Source of the DNA: Phycisphaera sp.
GTDB lineage: Bacteria > Planctomycetota > Phycisphaerae > Phycisphaerales > Phycisphaeraceae
NCBI GenBank assembly: GCA_023300125.1
Contig: JALZVY010000101.1
Location: 1-40,847, forward strand
Reading direction: 5' to 3'
DNA length: 40,847 nt
How positions within the stretch are numbered: position 1 is the stretch's first letter; every line of letters starts with the position of its first letter. A model generated the notes under the pieces. The model had not been told where the DNA came from. It saw only the letters and a program-made list of their open reading frames with translations, and searched no databases. Of the stretch, positions 1-7,718 are shown in pieces. The position numbers and the translations under genes were made by a program.

Positions 1-812
1 CCACGTGACCGCGAGATGCCTGCGACCTCGCCCGGGCGGGTGCCCGAAGGTCCGCCAGGGCCGCCGCCAGGACCACCGGTGCGCCGCGGACGCGGGGCAC
101 GATCGGGCTCGGGCTTTTCGATGCGGATGACTTTGGGGCCCTTCATGACGGCCTTGACCGGGGTGGCCATCTGCTCGCCGGCGGGGGTCACCGAATCGGG
201 GCGATCTGGCACGTTCTGCACACCCGCAGGCGTGATGACGTCGGGCACTTCTTGCTTAAGAACGGGAGCAACCACCTCGGCGACGGCCGGGACCGGCGCG
301 GCGTCGGGGGCTGGGGCAGCCGGGGCGGCCTCCGCGGCTTCCGCGGCCGGGGCCACAACTTCTGGTTCGGCCGCGGCCGGGGCCGGGGCGTCCACAGGAT
401 CCAAGGCCGGGGCCGCATCGATGACCGGAGCGGTCGCGGCCGGCTTGCGCCGGGTGGGGCGCTTCTTGGGCTTGGGGGCTTCTTCCTCGGCTGGCGCTGG
501 CTCGTCTGCTTCTTTGACCTTGACGGCGGGCTTGGCCTTGGCTTTGGTTGCGGCCTTGCGGCGCGGCTTCTTGAGCTTTTCAGGATCGATCTTTTCCGAC
601 TCTTCCACTGCCGTGCCCGCGGCTTCAATACCCGCCGCGTCGGCGAACCATTCGCGCACGGTGGCTGCCAGCCCCAGCTTCACCACCGACTGGTGGCTGG
701 TGATGCCCGGGACACCTTCGGCTTCGCACTTGGCGATGATCGCTTTACTGCCGACTCCCAGCTCTTTGCCGAGTTGGTGAACGCGCAGGGACTTGGTCGT
801 ACTCTTGGCCAA
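1..812 (-). CDS. infB: Translation initiation factor IF-2, N-terminal part (cut by window edge)
   Basis: IF-2 is the GTPase that places fMet-tRNA on the 30S subunit and promotes subunit joining. Only the first 270 codons are present and the frame stays open to base 1. Residues 1-55 form an IF2_N-type domain (MAKSTTKSLRVHQLGKELGV, then GSKAIIAKCEAEGV). A long Ala/Pro/Lys-rich linker follows, then a segment containing PKVIRIEKPEP and a Gly/Arg/Pro-rich stretch, as in IF-2 before the G domain, which lies outside the window. The start is TTG (810-812), with GGAG six bases upstream; the upstream ATG at about 831 is in another frame. The gene follows nusA after 123 bp, the usual nusA-infB order. 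That gap holds two short GC hairpins (834-848 and 898-916) without T-tracts, so the two genes are probably co-transcribed. Confidence 0.9.
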   Translation of the reverse strand, partial: MAKSTTKSLRVHQLGKELGVGSKAIIAKCEAEGVPGITSHQSVVKLGLAATVREWFADAAGIEAAGTAVEESEKIDPEKLKKPRRKAATKAKAKPAVKVKEADEPAPAEEEAPKPKKRPTRRKPAATAPVIDAAPALDPVDAPAPAAAEPEVVAPAAEAAEAAPAAPAPDAAPVPAVAEVVAPVLKQEVPDVITPAGVQNVPDRPDSVTPAGEQMATPVKAVMKGPKVIRIEKPEPDRAPRPRRTGGPGGGPGGPSGTRPGEVAGISRSR

Positions 813-935
813 AACAGGCTCCGGGTTTCATCAGCGGCCATCGGCCGCGGAAGGGACGGTCGAGACGGGCAGGGCTAAACGGCCCTGGCATCTCACGGCC
901 GGTGCGAGGCACCGGCGTCGGGGACAAGGCGGGGG

Positions 936-2426
936 TTAACCCGCCGGTGTGCTTTCAGATTCTGAAGCCTCGGCCTCAGGATCGGCTTCAGAATCAGCCG
1001 CCTGAGCGGTTTCTGACTCAGGCTCTTGCGTGGCCTCTTCGGACACAGCCTCTGTCTGATCTGAGTCGCCTTGGGCGGCTTCATCATTACGCTGTTCGAT
1101 CATGTCAACGATCGACGCACCCGCATCGGGAACCACCGCCTGAGCCGCGGAGCTGGCTCCGCCACCCAAGATGTCGTCGATGCCGCCGCCACCCGCGGCC
1201 AGGGCGGCCTGCTGGGCCTCCCACTCGGCCTTCTTGCGGGCTTCGGTTTCGATCTTTTCCTTGGCCTGTTCTTCGGCCACGACCTTCGCGCGGTCGCCAC
1301 AGATACCGATGACTTCGATGGCCTTGGCCTCATCGATGCTCATGGTTTCGGCCAGGTATTCGGGGCCCACCTCTTCGATATCGAAGACGCTGATCACACC
1401 CAGTGCAGCCAGGCGGTCCACTTGGTCTTCTGCGATATCGGGGATGGTCTTGAGTGTTTCTTCCAGCGTGTCGAGGCTGCGGGTGAATTCGTGGGGCGTG
1501 AGGATGTCGACGTCCCAGTTGGTCAGGCGTGCCGCCAGACGCACGTTCTGACCGCGCTTGCCGATTGCCAGCGAGAGCTGGTCTTCGGGCACCACCACCG
1601 TGGCCCGCCCCAGCTCGAAGCAGAGGCTGATTTCGGCGACTTCGGCGGGCTTCAGGCTGTTTTGGATCAGCAGCTGAGAACTCTCGTTCCAGCGGACGAT
1701 GTCGATTTTTTCGCCGCCCAGTTCATCAACGATGTTGCGGATGCGGCTGCCTCGCACCCCGACGCACGCGCCCACGGCGTCGACCTTTTGGTCGGTGCTG
1801 GCCACGGCGATCTTGGTGCGGTGCCCCGGCTCGCGGGCCATGGCACGGATCTCGATGATGCGCTCGGCCACCTCGGGCACTTCGACTTCAAACAAACGCT
1901 GGATCAGTTTTGGATCACCGCGGCTGAGCACGATCTTGACCTGGTTGCCCTGCTCGCGCACGTCCAGGATCAGGCAGCGCACGCGCTCGCCGGGCTGGTG
2001 CTGCTCGCCGGGGATCTGCTCGCTGCGGGGCATGAAGCCCTCGGCGCGGCCGATCTGCACGACCAGGCTGCCGCCCTCGTAACGCTGGGCCTGGCCGGTG
2101 ACCAGTTCTCCCACGCGGTCGATGAATTCGTCGTAGATGCTGGCCCGCTCGTCTTCGCGGAACTTCTGGATCATCACCTGCTTGGCGGTCTGGGCGGGGA
2201 TGCGGCCCATCTCTTCGAGCGGGATGAAGTCCTCGCCGCGGAACACATTGATCTCGCCGTTGAAGCGGTCGATCTCGCAGGTGAAGTCGTCGGTTTCTTC
2301 GGCGTTGAAGTGCTTACGTGCAGCAGACACCATCGCCTGCTCGAGGTCGGTCAGCAGGGTCTCCTTGTCGACGTTGCGGTCGCGGGAGATCGAATCGATC
2401 AGGCGTAGCATTTCAGAGCCGTTCAT
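936..2426 (-). CDS. nusA: Transcription elongation/termination factor NusA
   Basis: NusA binds RNA polymerase and nascent RNA and controls pausing, termination and antitermination. The 496-residue product has the N-terminal RNAP-binding domain (residues 1-105), an S1 domain (about 107-170), KH1 with the loop GVRG at 223-226, and KH2 with GKRG at 289-292. Helix-hairpin-helix-like C-terminal sequence runs to about 385, and a strongly acidic Glu/Ala/Ser tail ends the protein. The frame stays open 59 codons further upstream, but ATG at 2424-2426 is preferred: AAGGA lies nine bases before it and it begins the conserved MNGSEMLRLIDSISRD segment. No clear promoter lies between this start and the terminator at 2541-2562. 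Transcription may therefore come from read-through of the structured RNA upstream. rimP, often the gene before nusA, is not seen. Confidence 0.95.
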   Translation of the reverse strand: MNGSEMLRLIDSISRDRNVDKETLLTDLEQAMVSAARKHFNAEETDDFTCEIDRFNGEINVFRGEDFIPLEEMGRIPAQTAKQVMIQKFREDERASIYDEFIDRVGELVTGQAQRYEGGSLVVQIGRAEGFMPRSEQIPGEQHQPGERVRCLILDVREQGNQVKIVLSRGDPKLIQRLFEVEVPEVAERIIEIRAMAREPGHRTKIAVASTDQKVDAVGACVGVRGSRIRNIVDELGGEKIDIVRWNESSQLLIQNSLKPAEVAEISLCFELGRATVVVPEDQLSLAIGKRGQNVRLAARLTNWDVDILTPHEFTRSLDTLEETLKTIPDIAEDQVDRLAALGVISVFDIEEVGPEYLAETMSIDEAKAIEVIGICGDRAKVVAEEQAKEKIETEARKKAEWEAQQAALAAGGGGIDDILGGGASSAAQAVVPDAGASIVDMIEQRNDEAAQGDSDQTEAVSEEATQEPESETAQAADSEADPEAEASESESTPAG

Positions 2427-2540
2427 CAGTCGTTGTCCTTGGGGGCCGGCGCGGCCGGCTATTTGGTTGTGCGCCCCAATCAGGGGCGGGTGTTCGGTTC
2501 CGGGGGTGGATCTGCGTTCAGATCCAGATGCAAGTCCACG

Positions 2541-2562
2541 AAAAAACCACGCTTTCGCGTGG
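2541..2562 (-). terminator. Intrinsic terminator ending the RNA upstream of nusA
   Basis: On the minus strand a perfect 6-bp stem CCACGC/GCGTGG with a GAAA loop is followed directly by six T residues. It lies 115 bp upstream of the nusA start and reads in the same direction. A second CGTGG follows the T-tract and could compete for the stem, so the structure might act as an attenuator rather than a full stop. Confidence 0.75.
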
Positions 2563-2819
2563 CTTGAGGTTCTCGCCAGGCCTGTCCCTATAGACAGGTC
2601 CACGAGACGACGGGATACCCGCGGGCCTCAGGCCATCAACACGTCCCCTTGCGGAGAGCGACCCGGCGCAAGCCGGGGCGTTGAAGTGGAGCGTTCCAAC
2701 CGGGCGTAGAGGTGCAGCGCACCCATTACCGGTGGGACCGTTCCGTCGCGATGATCGAAGCTGTGTGCAGCATCCGGTCGTCCTCAAGTCGCTGGCGAGC
2801 CCCATGCCCACTAGCGAAC
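2541..2819 (-). ncRNA. Structured noncoding RNA or nusA leader, class unknown
   Basis: A transcript of about 279 nt is predicted from the promoter at 2825-2853 to the terminator at 2541-2562. Local hairpins can be read at 2711-2723, 2662-2677, 2644-2657 (GCAA tetraloop), 2624-2634, 2611-2621 and 2581-2598. Near the 5' end CTCGCCAG (2792-2799) is perfectly complementary to 2572-2579, and CTTGAGG (2782-2788) to 2563-2569. These helices are crossed, not nested, so they form a pseudoknot or are alternatives. The second ends directly at the terminator stem. I looked for signatures of tmRNA, RNase P RNA, SRP RNA and tRNA and found none. No convincing reading frame fits. It may be a free small RNA or a regulatory leader of nusA-infB. 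The structure is read by eye and not computed. Confidence 0.55.
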
Positions 2820-2824
2820 CACCC

Positions 2825-2853
2825 AATGTAAGCGTCGCTCTGGACGGGGTCAA
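2825..2853 (-). promoter_or_regulatory. Sigma-70-type promoter of the RNA upstream of nusA
   Basis: On the minus strand TTGACC (2848-2853) and TACATT (2825-2830) are separated by exactly 17 bases. Transcription would start near 2818-2820. The same TTGACC -35 box occurs in front of the DUF502 gene and rny, which supports it as a real promoter element in this genome. Confidence 0.65.
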
Positions 2854-3059
2854 GAAGGAGGTGGTGGGATCCCAGGCCCCGCGCAGGCCGCGCCCCCCCC
2901 CTTCCAGCGCGGCCACGCGGCTCCCACCACGGGTAAACCCTGGCCCGACGACGCTCCGATTGTGTTGCTGACCGCACTCACCCACCGATTTATAGGACCT
3001 GTGGGCCCACGGGGCCTCCCAACAGGCCCCGCCTCCCTGGCAAACGCCTCAACTCCTTG

Positions 3060-4748
3060 ATGGCAGACCTTAGTATGAAGATCGAGCTCCACCGCAAGAT
3101 CGTGCCCCTGGAAGCCTTGCAAGCCCTGGCCGACGGCCACCGCAGCGCCGCCCGCCGCGTGGTGCTGTGCCACGGCTGCTTCGACATCGTCCACCCCGGC
3201 CACGTGCGCTACCTCCAGGCCGCAGGCCAGCACGGCGACATCTTGGTGGTCAGCCTCACCGGCGACGACGCCATCGAGAAATCCGACGGCACCCGGCCCT
3301 ACATCCCCCAGCAGTACCGGGCCGAAAACCTTGCCGCCCTGGAGTTCGTCGATCACGTGGTCATCGCCGACGGGCCCACCGCCGAGCCGGTGATCGATGC
3401 CCTGCGGCCCGACCTCTATGTGAAGGGCAGCGAATACGAGCACAGCGACCACCCGGGCCTGGCCCGCGAGCGGGCCAGGGTCGAGGCCGGCGGCGGCCGC
3501 GTGCTGTTTTCCAGCGGCGGGGTCACCTTCAGTTCCACCACGCTACTGGAAAACCTGCAAAGGGCCGAACGGTCCGGACAGCGGAGTGACACGGCCGGGC
3601 TGGACATGGACGACCGCTTGGCCGCCTCGTGCGAACGCTGGGGCCTGAACACGCAGTTTGTGGCCCAAACCCTGATACGCATGCGCGGCCAGCGGGTGCT
3701 GGTCATCGGCGACGCGCTCTGCGACCGCTACAGCTTCTGCGAGTCGGCGCGCTGCGCCGACGAAGCCCCCGTGCTCAGCGTGAGCCCCAGCCACGCCTCG
3801 GTTTATCCCGGCGCCGCCGCGGTGCTGGCCGCCCACGTGCAAAAACTCGGCGGCCAAGCCACGCTGATTTCCGCCGGCGGCAACGACGCCACCACCCAAG
3901 AGATGGACCAAACGCTGAAAAACCTGGGTGTCACCCCGGTCTGGCTGCGCGTCCGCGAAAGCCTGCCAAGCAAACAGCGCTACGTCGCCGACGGCCAGAA
4001 GCTGCTGAAGGTCAACCACGGCGTACCCCAGCCCCTGGACTCGGCCGGCGAGGCCGCGCTGCTGGCCGCCGCCGACGCCACCGCCGCAGCAGGCGACGGC
4101 CTAGACGCGGTCATCTTGGCCGACTTTGGCTACGGCACCTTGAGCCCGCGCACCGTCGGGCCCTTGATCGAGCGGCTGGGCCCCAACGGCCATCGCGTAC
4201 CGCTGATCGCCGGCGACGTCTCGGGGCCGCGGCGCTCGCTCAAGGCCATGCGCGGCTGCCAACTGCTGACCCCCACCGAACACGAACTACGCAGCATCGC
4301 CGGCGACTTCGACGGATCGCTTCCTTCGGTGGCCGCGGCGGTCATGCAAGAACTCAACGTACCCTGCCTGCTCACCACCATGGGCAAGCGCGGCATGGTG
4401 CTGTTCTACCCCCGCGACCCCGACCCCGCCCACTGGTTTGACCACCGCCTGCGCAGCGAACACCTGCCCTCATTGGCCGGCCACGCGGTCGATGTGGTGG
4501 GTGCCGGCGACGCACTGCTTGCCGCCACCGTGCTGGCCCGCGGCGCCGGGGCGACCGAACCCCAAGCCGCGTACCTGGGAGCCCTGGCAGCATCGATCGT
4601 TGTCGAACGGGTGGGCAACCTGCCGGTCAGCGCCGTTGAGCTCGCCACCGCGGCGGCCCGCCGGCCCGAGCTGCGACCTCCCGCCCCCACGATGCGACTC
4701 GCCGCGGGCATCAGCGTGCCTCAGCCGCTGCGCTCGCACCCGGCCTAA
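3060..4748 (+). CDS. Bifunctional heptose-1-phosphate adenylyltransferase / heptose-7-phosphate kinase, swapped domain order
   Basis: The product (562 residues) joins two activities of ADP-heptose synthesis. Residues about 33-170 are a cytidylyltransferase-fold domain with GCFDIVHPGH at 39-48 and VKGSEYEH further on, matching the adenylyltransferase half of HldE/RfaE. Residues about 207-550 are a PfkB/ribokinase-fold kinase: GDALCDRY near the start, KLLKVNHG in the middle, LLTPTEHEL, and the anion-hole/catalytic motif VVGAGDALLA near 479. In E. coli HldE the kinase comes first, so the order here is reversed. ATG at 3060 is used; TTG at 3057 and ATG at 3075 are alternatives, and none has a clear Shine-Dalgarno site. 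The stop lies 4 bp from the convergent gene at 4753. The product would supply activated heptose, or a related sugar, for the nearby glycosyltransferases. The substrate is inferred from family membership. Confidence 0.8.
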   Translation: MADLSMKIELHRKIVPLEALQALADGHRSAARRVVLCHGCFDIVHPGHVRYLQAAGQHGDILVVSLTGDDAIEKSDGTRPYIPQQYRAENLAALEFVDHVVIADGPTAEPVIDALRPDLYVKGSEYEHSDHPGLARERARVEAGGGRVLFSSGGVTFSSTTLLENLQRAERSGQRSDTAGLDMDDRLAASCERWGLNTQFVAQTLIRMRGQRVLVIGDALCDRYSFCESARCADEAPVLSVSPSHASVYPGAAAVLAAHVQKLGGQATLISAGGNDATTQEMDQTLKNLGVTPVWLRVRESLPSKQRYVADGQKLLKVNHGVPQPLDSAGEAALLAAADATAAAGDGLDAVILADFGYGTLSPRTVGPLIERLGPNGHRVPLIAGDVSGPRRSLKAMRGCQLLTPTEHELRSIAGDFDGSLPSVAAAVMQELNVPCLLTTMGKRGMVLFYPRDPDPAHWFDHRLRSEHLPSLAGHAVDVVGAGDALLAATVLARGAGATEPQAAYLGALAASIVVERVGNLPVSAVELATAAARRPELRPPAPTMRLAAGISVPQPLRSHPA

Positions 4749-4752
4749 ACCC

Positions 4753-6861
4753 TCAGTCCGCCAGCGCCAGCACCGACGCGGCCCGATCCATCAAATTCCG
4801 CATCCCCGCGCGGTGACCGCAGTGCTCAAGCACGTGGGCACGCTGCTCAGCAATGACCGCCGCCCGATCTTCGGGAGCGTCCAGCCAACGCCCCATCTGG
4901 CGGCGCAAGGAAGCCGCATCGGTAAATGTCACATCGTCGTGACGCGGCAGCATCTGGCTACGGTTCTCCAACCCCGCAGCGCGATCTCGGCGGATATCGC
5001 CAATGACGCTTTCCGGCACATTCAAGATCAACCCCGCCGCGCGGGCCCGAATGGCCCGCAGCCGGTCGGCCAGCGCGCCCCCACCCGCCAACACCGCCGC
5101 GTCATCCGGCATTTCCTGCGGAATCTCAAGCTCAAGTTCGGCCGCGTCACGGCACCACACATCGCTCGGGTGCTCACGGATCAAAAAGAAGCCCCCGGCC
5201 GCGACCCCGTCCAACAAACGCTGGTGCAGGCAGTTGTACGGGACCACCTGCAGGTTGATGCGGCTGCGCGCGGTCAGCTCATCCAAATCCGGCCCGTAGG
5301 CCACCGTGCCCCGCGCGTGGGCTGCAAATTCGGGGTTCGTCTCCCAGCCGGCGCCAAACAAACTCACCGTCCGGCCCCGCTCCTCCGCGGCCGCCAAAGC
5401 CCACCGCACCGCCTGCTGGCGGTACAGCGGGCTCACCACGCCGATGAACAACGACTTGGCGAACGCACGCCGAGCCGTGGGTGTGATCTGCAGGCCGCGC
5501 TCCGCCGCCACCTGGTCCAACAACCGCTCGACCGCCACAGCCGCATCAAACGACGCGCCGGCAGAAAAATCGCTGACCAATTGCCGCGCCGCCTGGGACA
5601 CCACGTCCACCTGGCCCTCGTTGTCATGCACCCGCATCGCCGCAATCATTTCCTCGGGGCGCTGCCCCGCGTTCGAAACGAACACGATGTCGTGGTCGTA
5701 CCCCGGCCCTGTGTCCGCCGGCCTCTCGCGCGCCATCTTGAGCTGCAACAGCGTCTGCGCAGCCGGGTAACCGTAGCTATGCACATACAAAGCCGGGTCA
5801 TGCGAGAAGACCACCTGCCGCCGGTTCACCGACGCCCCCGCCTCTGTTGCCATCAAGTGAAGCAAATCGTCTTGCAGCCATGAGATGAGCGGCAGGCTCT
5901 CTGGAATCCACTTGCCAAAGGTCGGCCGCAGGTGATCCAGAACAAACATCGCGTCCGGCTCAAAGCGTTGGATCGCCTTGCCCAGATCCCGACGGCCAAC
6001 ACGCAGGTGATCTGCCTCCTCGATGAGGAACTCAACGACATAACCCAAGCTTTCCAAGGCCTCGGCGATCAGCCGCGATGAGTGCTGCAACACCGTGGTG
6101 AACCGCGAGGTCACCAACATCACACGCCCCGGCCGCGCGCCCGGATGCCGAGCCAGCGACGCCGCCATCGCTCTGCTCTCTCGCCCCGCGTAGCGTTGCG
6201 TGATCTCTGCCACGGTCGCTTGATCCTGCGCCAGCAAAACCGATTCCAGCGCCTGCCATTCGGCCCCCACCTGCTCGTACGCCGTACGCCCGATCGCCAA
6301 CGCGGTTTCGGGCGTAGGCCATTGCGGGCGTGCCCGTTTGCGCCGCGCCTGTGACGCCCATCCGGGCCCCACACACCACACAAACCGCGGATCGGTCAGC
6401 GGCGATCCAGAGCCCGACCAATCGTGGGTCGCTAAACAAGCCCTCAACAGGGCCGCGTCGGGCTCGACCACATAGACCGTACGCGCCATTCCCAGCGACG
6501 ACTTCGCCTCTTGCGCCAAGGTGTTCAGTACGTGCCCATCACCGACCCCCAAGCACACCACCGCGCTGCGTTGGTCAAAACCCCGGGCCATCGCCGCGCC
6601 GACCTGCTCCAACTGCCGCTCGGGCGGCCAGGGCCTGGTCACCGGTCCGTCCAGACGCGGGTCCACCAGCCCCACCAAGCCCGACGCCCGGACAGCCCAG
6701 CCAAACGCCTCTTCCCCTGGCCCAGCACCCCGCAAGCGGGCCGCCATCGCCCCGTCCACCTTGGCCAAAGCGTCCAGGTTGCACGCCAGCCGCTCACGCG
6801 CACCAGGCATCGCGTCCACCTGACGCACCGACACCTCCGGAGTCTCAGCAGCGCGGCTCAC
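4753..6861 (-). CDS. Large glycosyltransferase with Maf-like N-terminal and CgeB-like C-terminal part
   Basis: This 702-residue protein appears to have two parts. The first 200 or so residues resemble the Rossmann segment of Maf/DUF115 glycosyltransferases (AVVCLGVGDGHVLNTL, then TVYVVEPDAALLRACL and DPRFVWCVGP). From about residue 240 the sequence fits a GT-B, CgeB/YkvP-like glycosyltransferase: GRVMLVTSRFTTVLQHSSRL, a mid section with FEPDAMFVLDHLRP, and a C-terminal donor-binding segment INLQVVPYNCLHQRLLDGVA with GFFLIREH. The start is GTG (6859-6861), preceded by a G-rich stretch; internal ATGs are less likely because the N-terminal domain would be shortened. No signal peptide or membrane segment is visible, so it should act in the cytoplasm on a surface-glycan or protein acceptor. 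Donor and acceptor cannot be read from sequence. Confidence 0.65.
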   Translation of the reverse strand: MSRAAETPEVSVRQVDAMPGARERLACNLDALAKVDGAMAARLRGAGPGEEAFGWAVRASGLVGLVDPRLDGPVTRPWPPERQLEQVGAAMARGFDQRSAVVCLGVGDGHVLNTLAQEAKSSLGMARTVYVVEPDAALLRACLATHDWSGSGSPLTDPRFVWCVGPGWASQARRKRARPQWPTPETALAIGRTAYEQVGAEWQALESVLLAQDQATVAEITQRYAGRESRAMAASLARHPGARPGRVMLVTSRFTTVLQHSSRLIAEALESLGYVVEFLIEEADHLRVGRRDLGKAIQRFEPDAMFVLDHLRPTFGKWIPESLPLISWLQDDLLHLMATEAGASVNRRQVVFSHDPALYVHSYGYPAAQTLLQLKMARERPADTGPGYDHDIVFVSNAGQRPEEMIAAMRVHDNEGQVDVVSQAARQLVSDFSAGASFDAAVAVERLLDQVAAERGLQITPTARRAFAKSLFIGVVSPLYRQQAVRWALAAAEERGRTVSLFGAGWETNPEFAAHARGTVAYGPDLDELTARSRINLQVVPYNCLHQRLLDGVAAGGFFLIREHPSDVWCRDAAELELEIPQEMPDDAAVLAGGGALADRLRAIRARAAGLILNVPESVIGDIRRDRAAGLENRSQMLPRHDDVTFTDAASLRRQMGRWLDAPEDRAAVIAEQRAHVLEHCGHRAGMRNLMDRAASVLALAD

Positions 6862-6966
6862 AACCGCCCCCGCCGCGGCGCGTACCAGCCGCGTTGAACA
6901 ATCCTCATTGTGTCCGTGGTCGCGCTGGCCATCCGCAGCGCTATCGGCGAGGCACCGGCGCCTGGA

Positions 6967-7620
6967 TCACATTGCGTCGGCGTCCAGCCCCTCCCGGTCC
7001 ATGTTCGCAAACCCGGCCCGCCGCACCCAACTCAGATTCTCGCAGCACCCTTCCAGACGCCAGTCCCCGGTCGCCAGCACTTCACCCAGCACCCGCGACA
7101 CCCCCTGGAAATACCGCGCATCGTGGAAGGCCACCACCCCGCCTTCGGCCACCAGCGGCTCCACCAGGTCGAAGTCGCCGCGCGTCACCCTGTAGCCGTG
7201 ATCCCCGTCTAGGAACGCCAGGTCCACCCCCCGCTCCAGCCCCGCGTTCGACAACTCGGAACTGCGCTGCCGACGCGTCTCCAGCATCCCGGCCACCGCA
7301 GAGGTGTTGCGCTCAAACGTGGCCCACGTGTCGTCCAGCCCCTCAGGCATCGTCTCGTTACGCCAAGTGTCCACGCACACAATCCGTCCACCCCGGCCCC
7401 ACAGCCCCGCCGCCAGATAACACGTCGACGCCCCCAGATACGATCCAATCTCCAATACCGTGCCGCCCGCGGGCACCGCCTGCGCCAGGCGCAGAAGGCC
7501 CTCCAACTCGTGCGGCTTGGTAAACGTCGGGATCTCCGCGGCGTGCCCCACCCCCGCCGCGGCCAACAGCGTTTCCGCCGGCAACGCCGGCGTCGCCTCC
7601 ACCCAGTGTCCGATGCTCAT
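6967..7620 (-). CDS. Class I SAM-dependent methyltransferase (CmcI/O-methyltransferase-like)
   Basis: The 217-residue protein has the Rossmann motif I (GGTVLEIGSYLGASTCYLA), an acidic end of strand 2 (IVCVDTW), and the DLAFLDGDHGY motif typical of the Methyltransf_24/CmcI group, followed by VAFHDARYFQGVSRV. In that group the LDGDH aspartate and histidine lie in the active site. The frame is open further upstream, but ATG at 7618-7620 has AAGGAG seven bases before it and is clearly the start. It lies in an envelope-glycan cluster, 105 bp upstream of the CgeB-like gene on the same strand, so it may methylate a sugar or a sugar-derived intermediate. The substrate is an inference only. Confidence 0.75.
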   Translation of the reverse strand: MSIGHWVEATPALPAETLLAAAGVGHAAEIPTFTKPHELEGLLRLAQAVPAGGTVLEIGSYLGASTCYLAAGLWGRGGRIVCVDTWRNETMPEGLDDTWATFERNTSAVAGMLETRRQRSSELSNAGLERGVDLAFLDGDHGYRVTRGDFDLVEPLVAEGGVVAFHDARYFQGVSRVLGEVLATGDWRLEGCCENLSWVRRAGFANMDREGLDADAM

Positions 7621-7706
7621 CGCATGTCTCCTTGCATCCGTCGGTCCTGCCTCGGCCGGCCACAGGCCACGCGCCGGCCAGCTTATCACCCCCACGAGCA
7701 GCGCGT

Positions 7707-7712
7707 TACCGT
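7707..7712 (+). promoter_or_regulatory. TANNNT box next to a start codon (candidate -10)
   Basis: TACCGT ends six bases before the ATG at 7719. There is no Shine-Dalgarno site between them. A -10 box at this distance would place the transcription start at or next to the start codon. Confidence 0.4.
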
Positions 7713-7718
7713 GCTCCC

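Noticed and set aside
1071-2408. A 445-codon plus-strand frame antisense to nusA
   Set aside because: It is a shadow of nusA; composition is typical of antisense GC-rich codons.
2541-2819. Identity of the upstream RNA as RNase P, tmRNA, SRP RNA or a tRNA
   Set aside because: No GGAAAGUC/ACAGAA-type P4 strands, no tRNA-like ends or tag frame, no GGTCAGGNCCGGAAGG core and no T-arm sequence was found on either strand.
2518-2985. A 155-codon frame on the minus strand upstream of nusA, where rimP often lies
   Set aside because: The translation has no RimP-like or other domain character, is rich in Gly, Arg, Ser and Thr in a random way, and covers the promoter, hairpins and terminator of the structured RNA.
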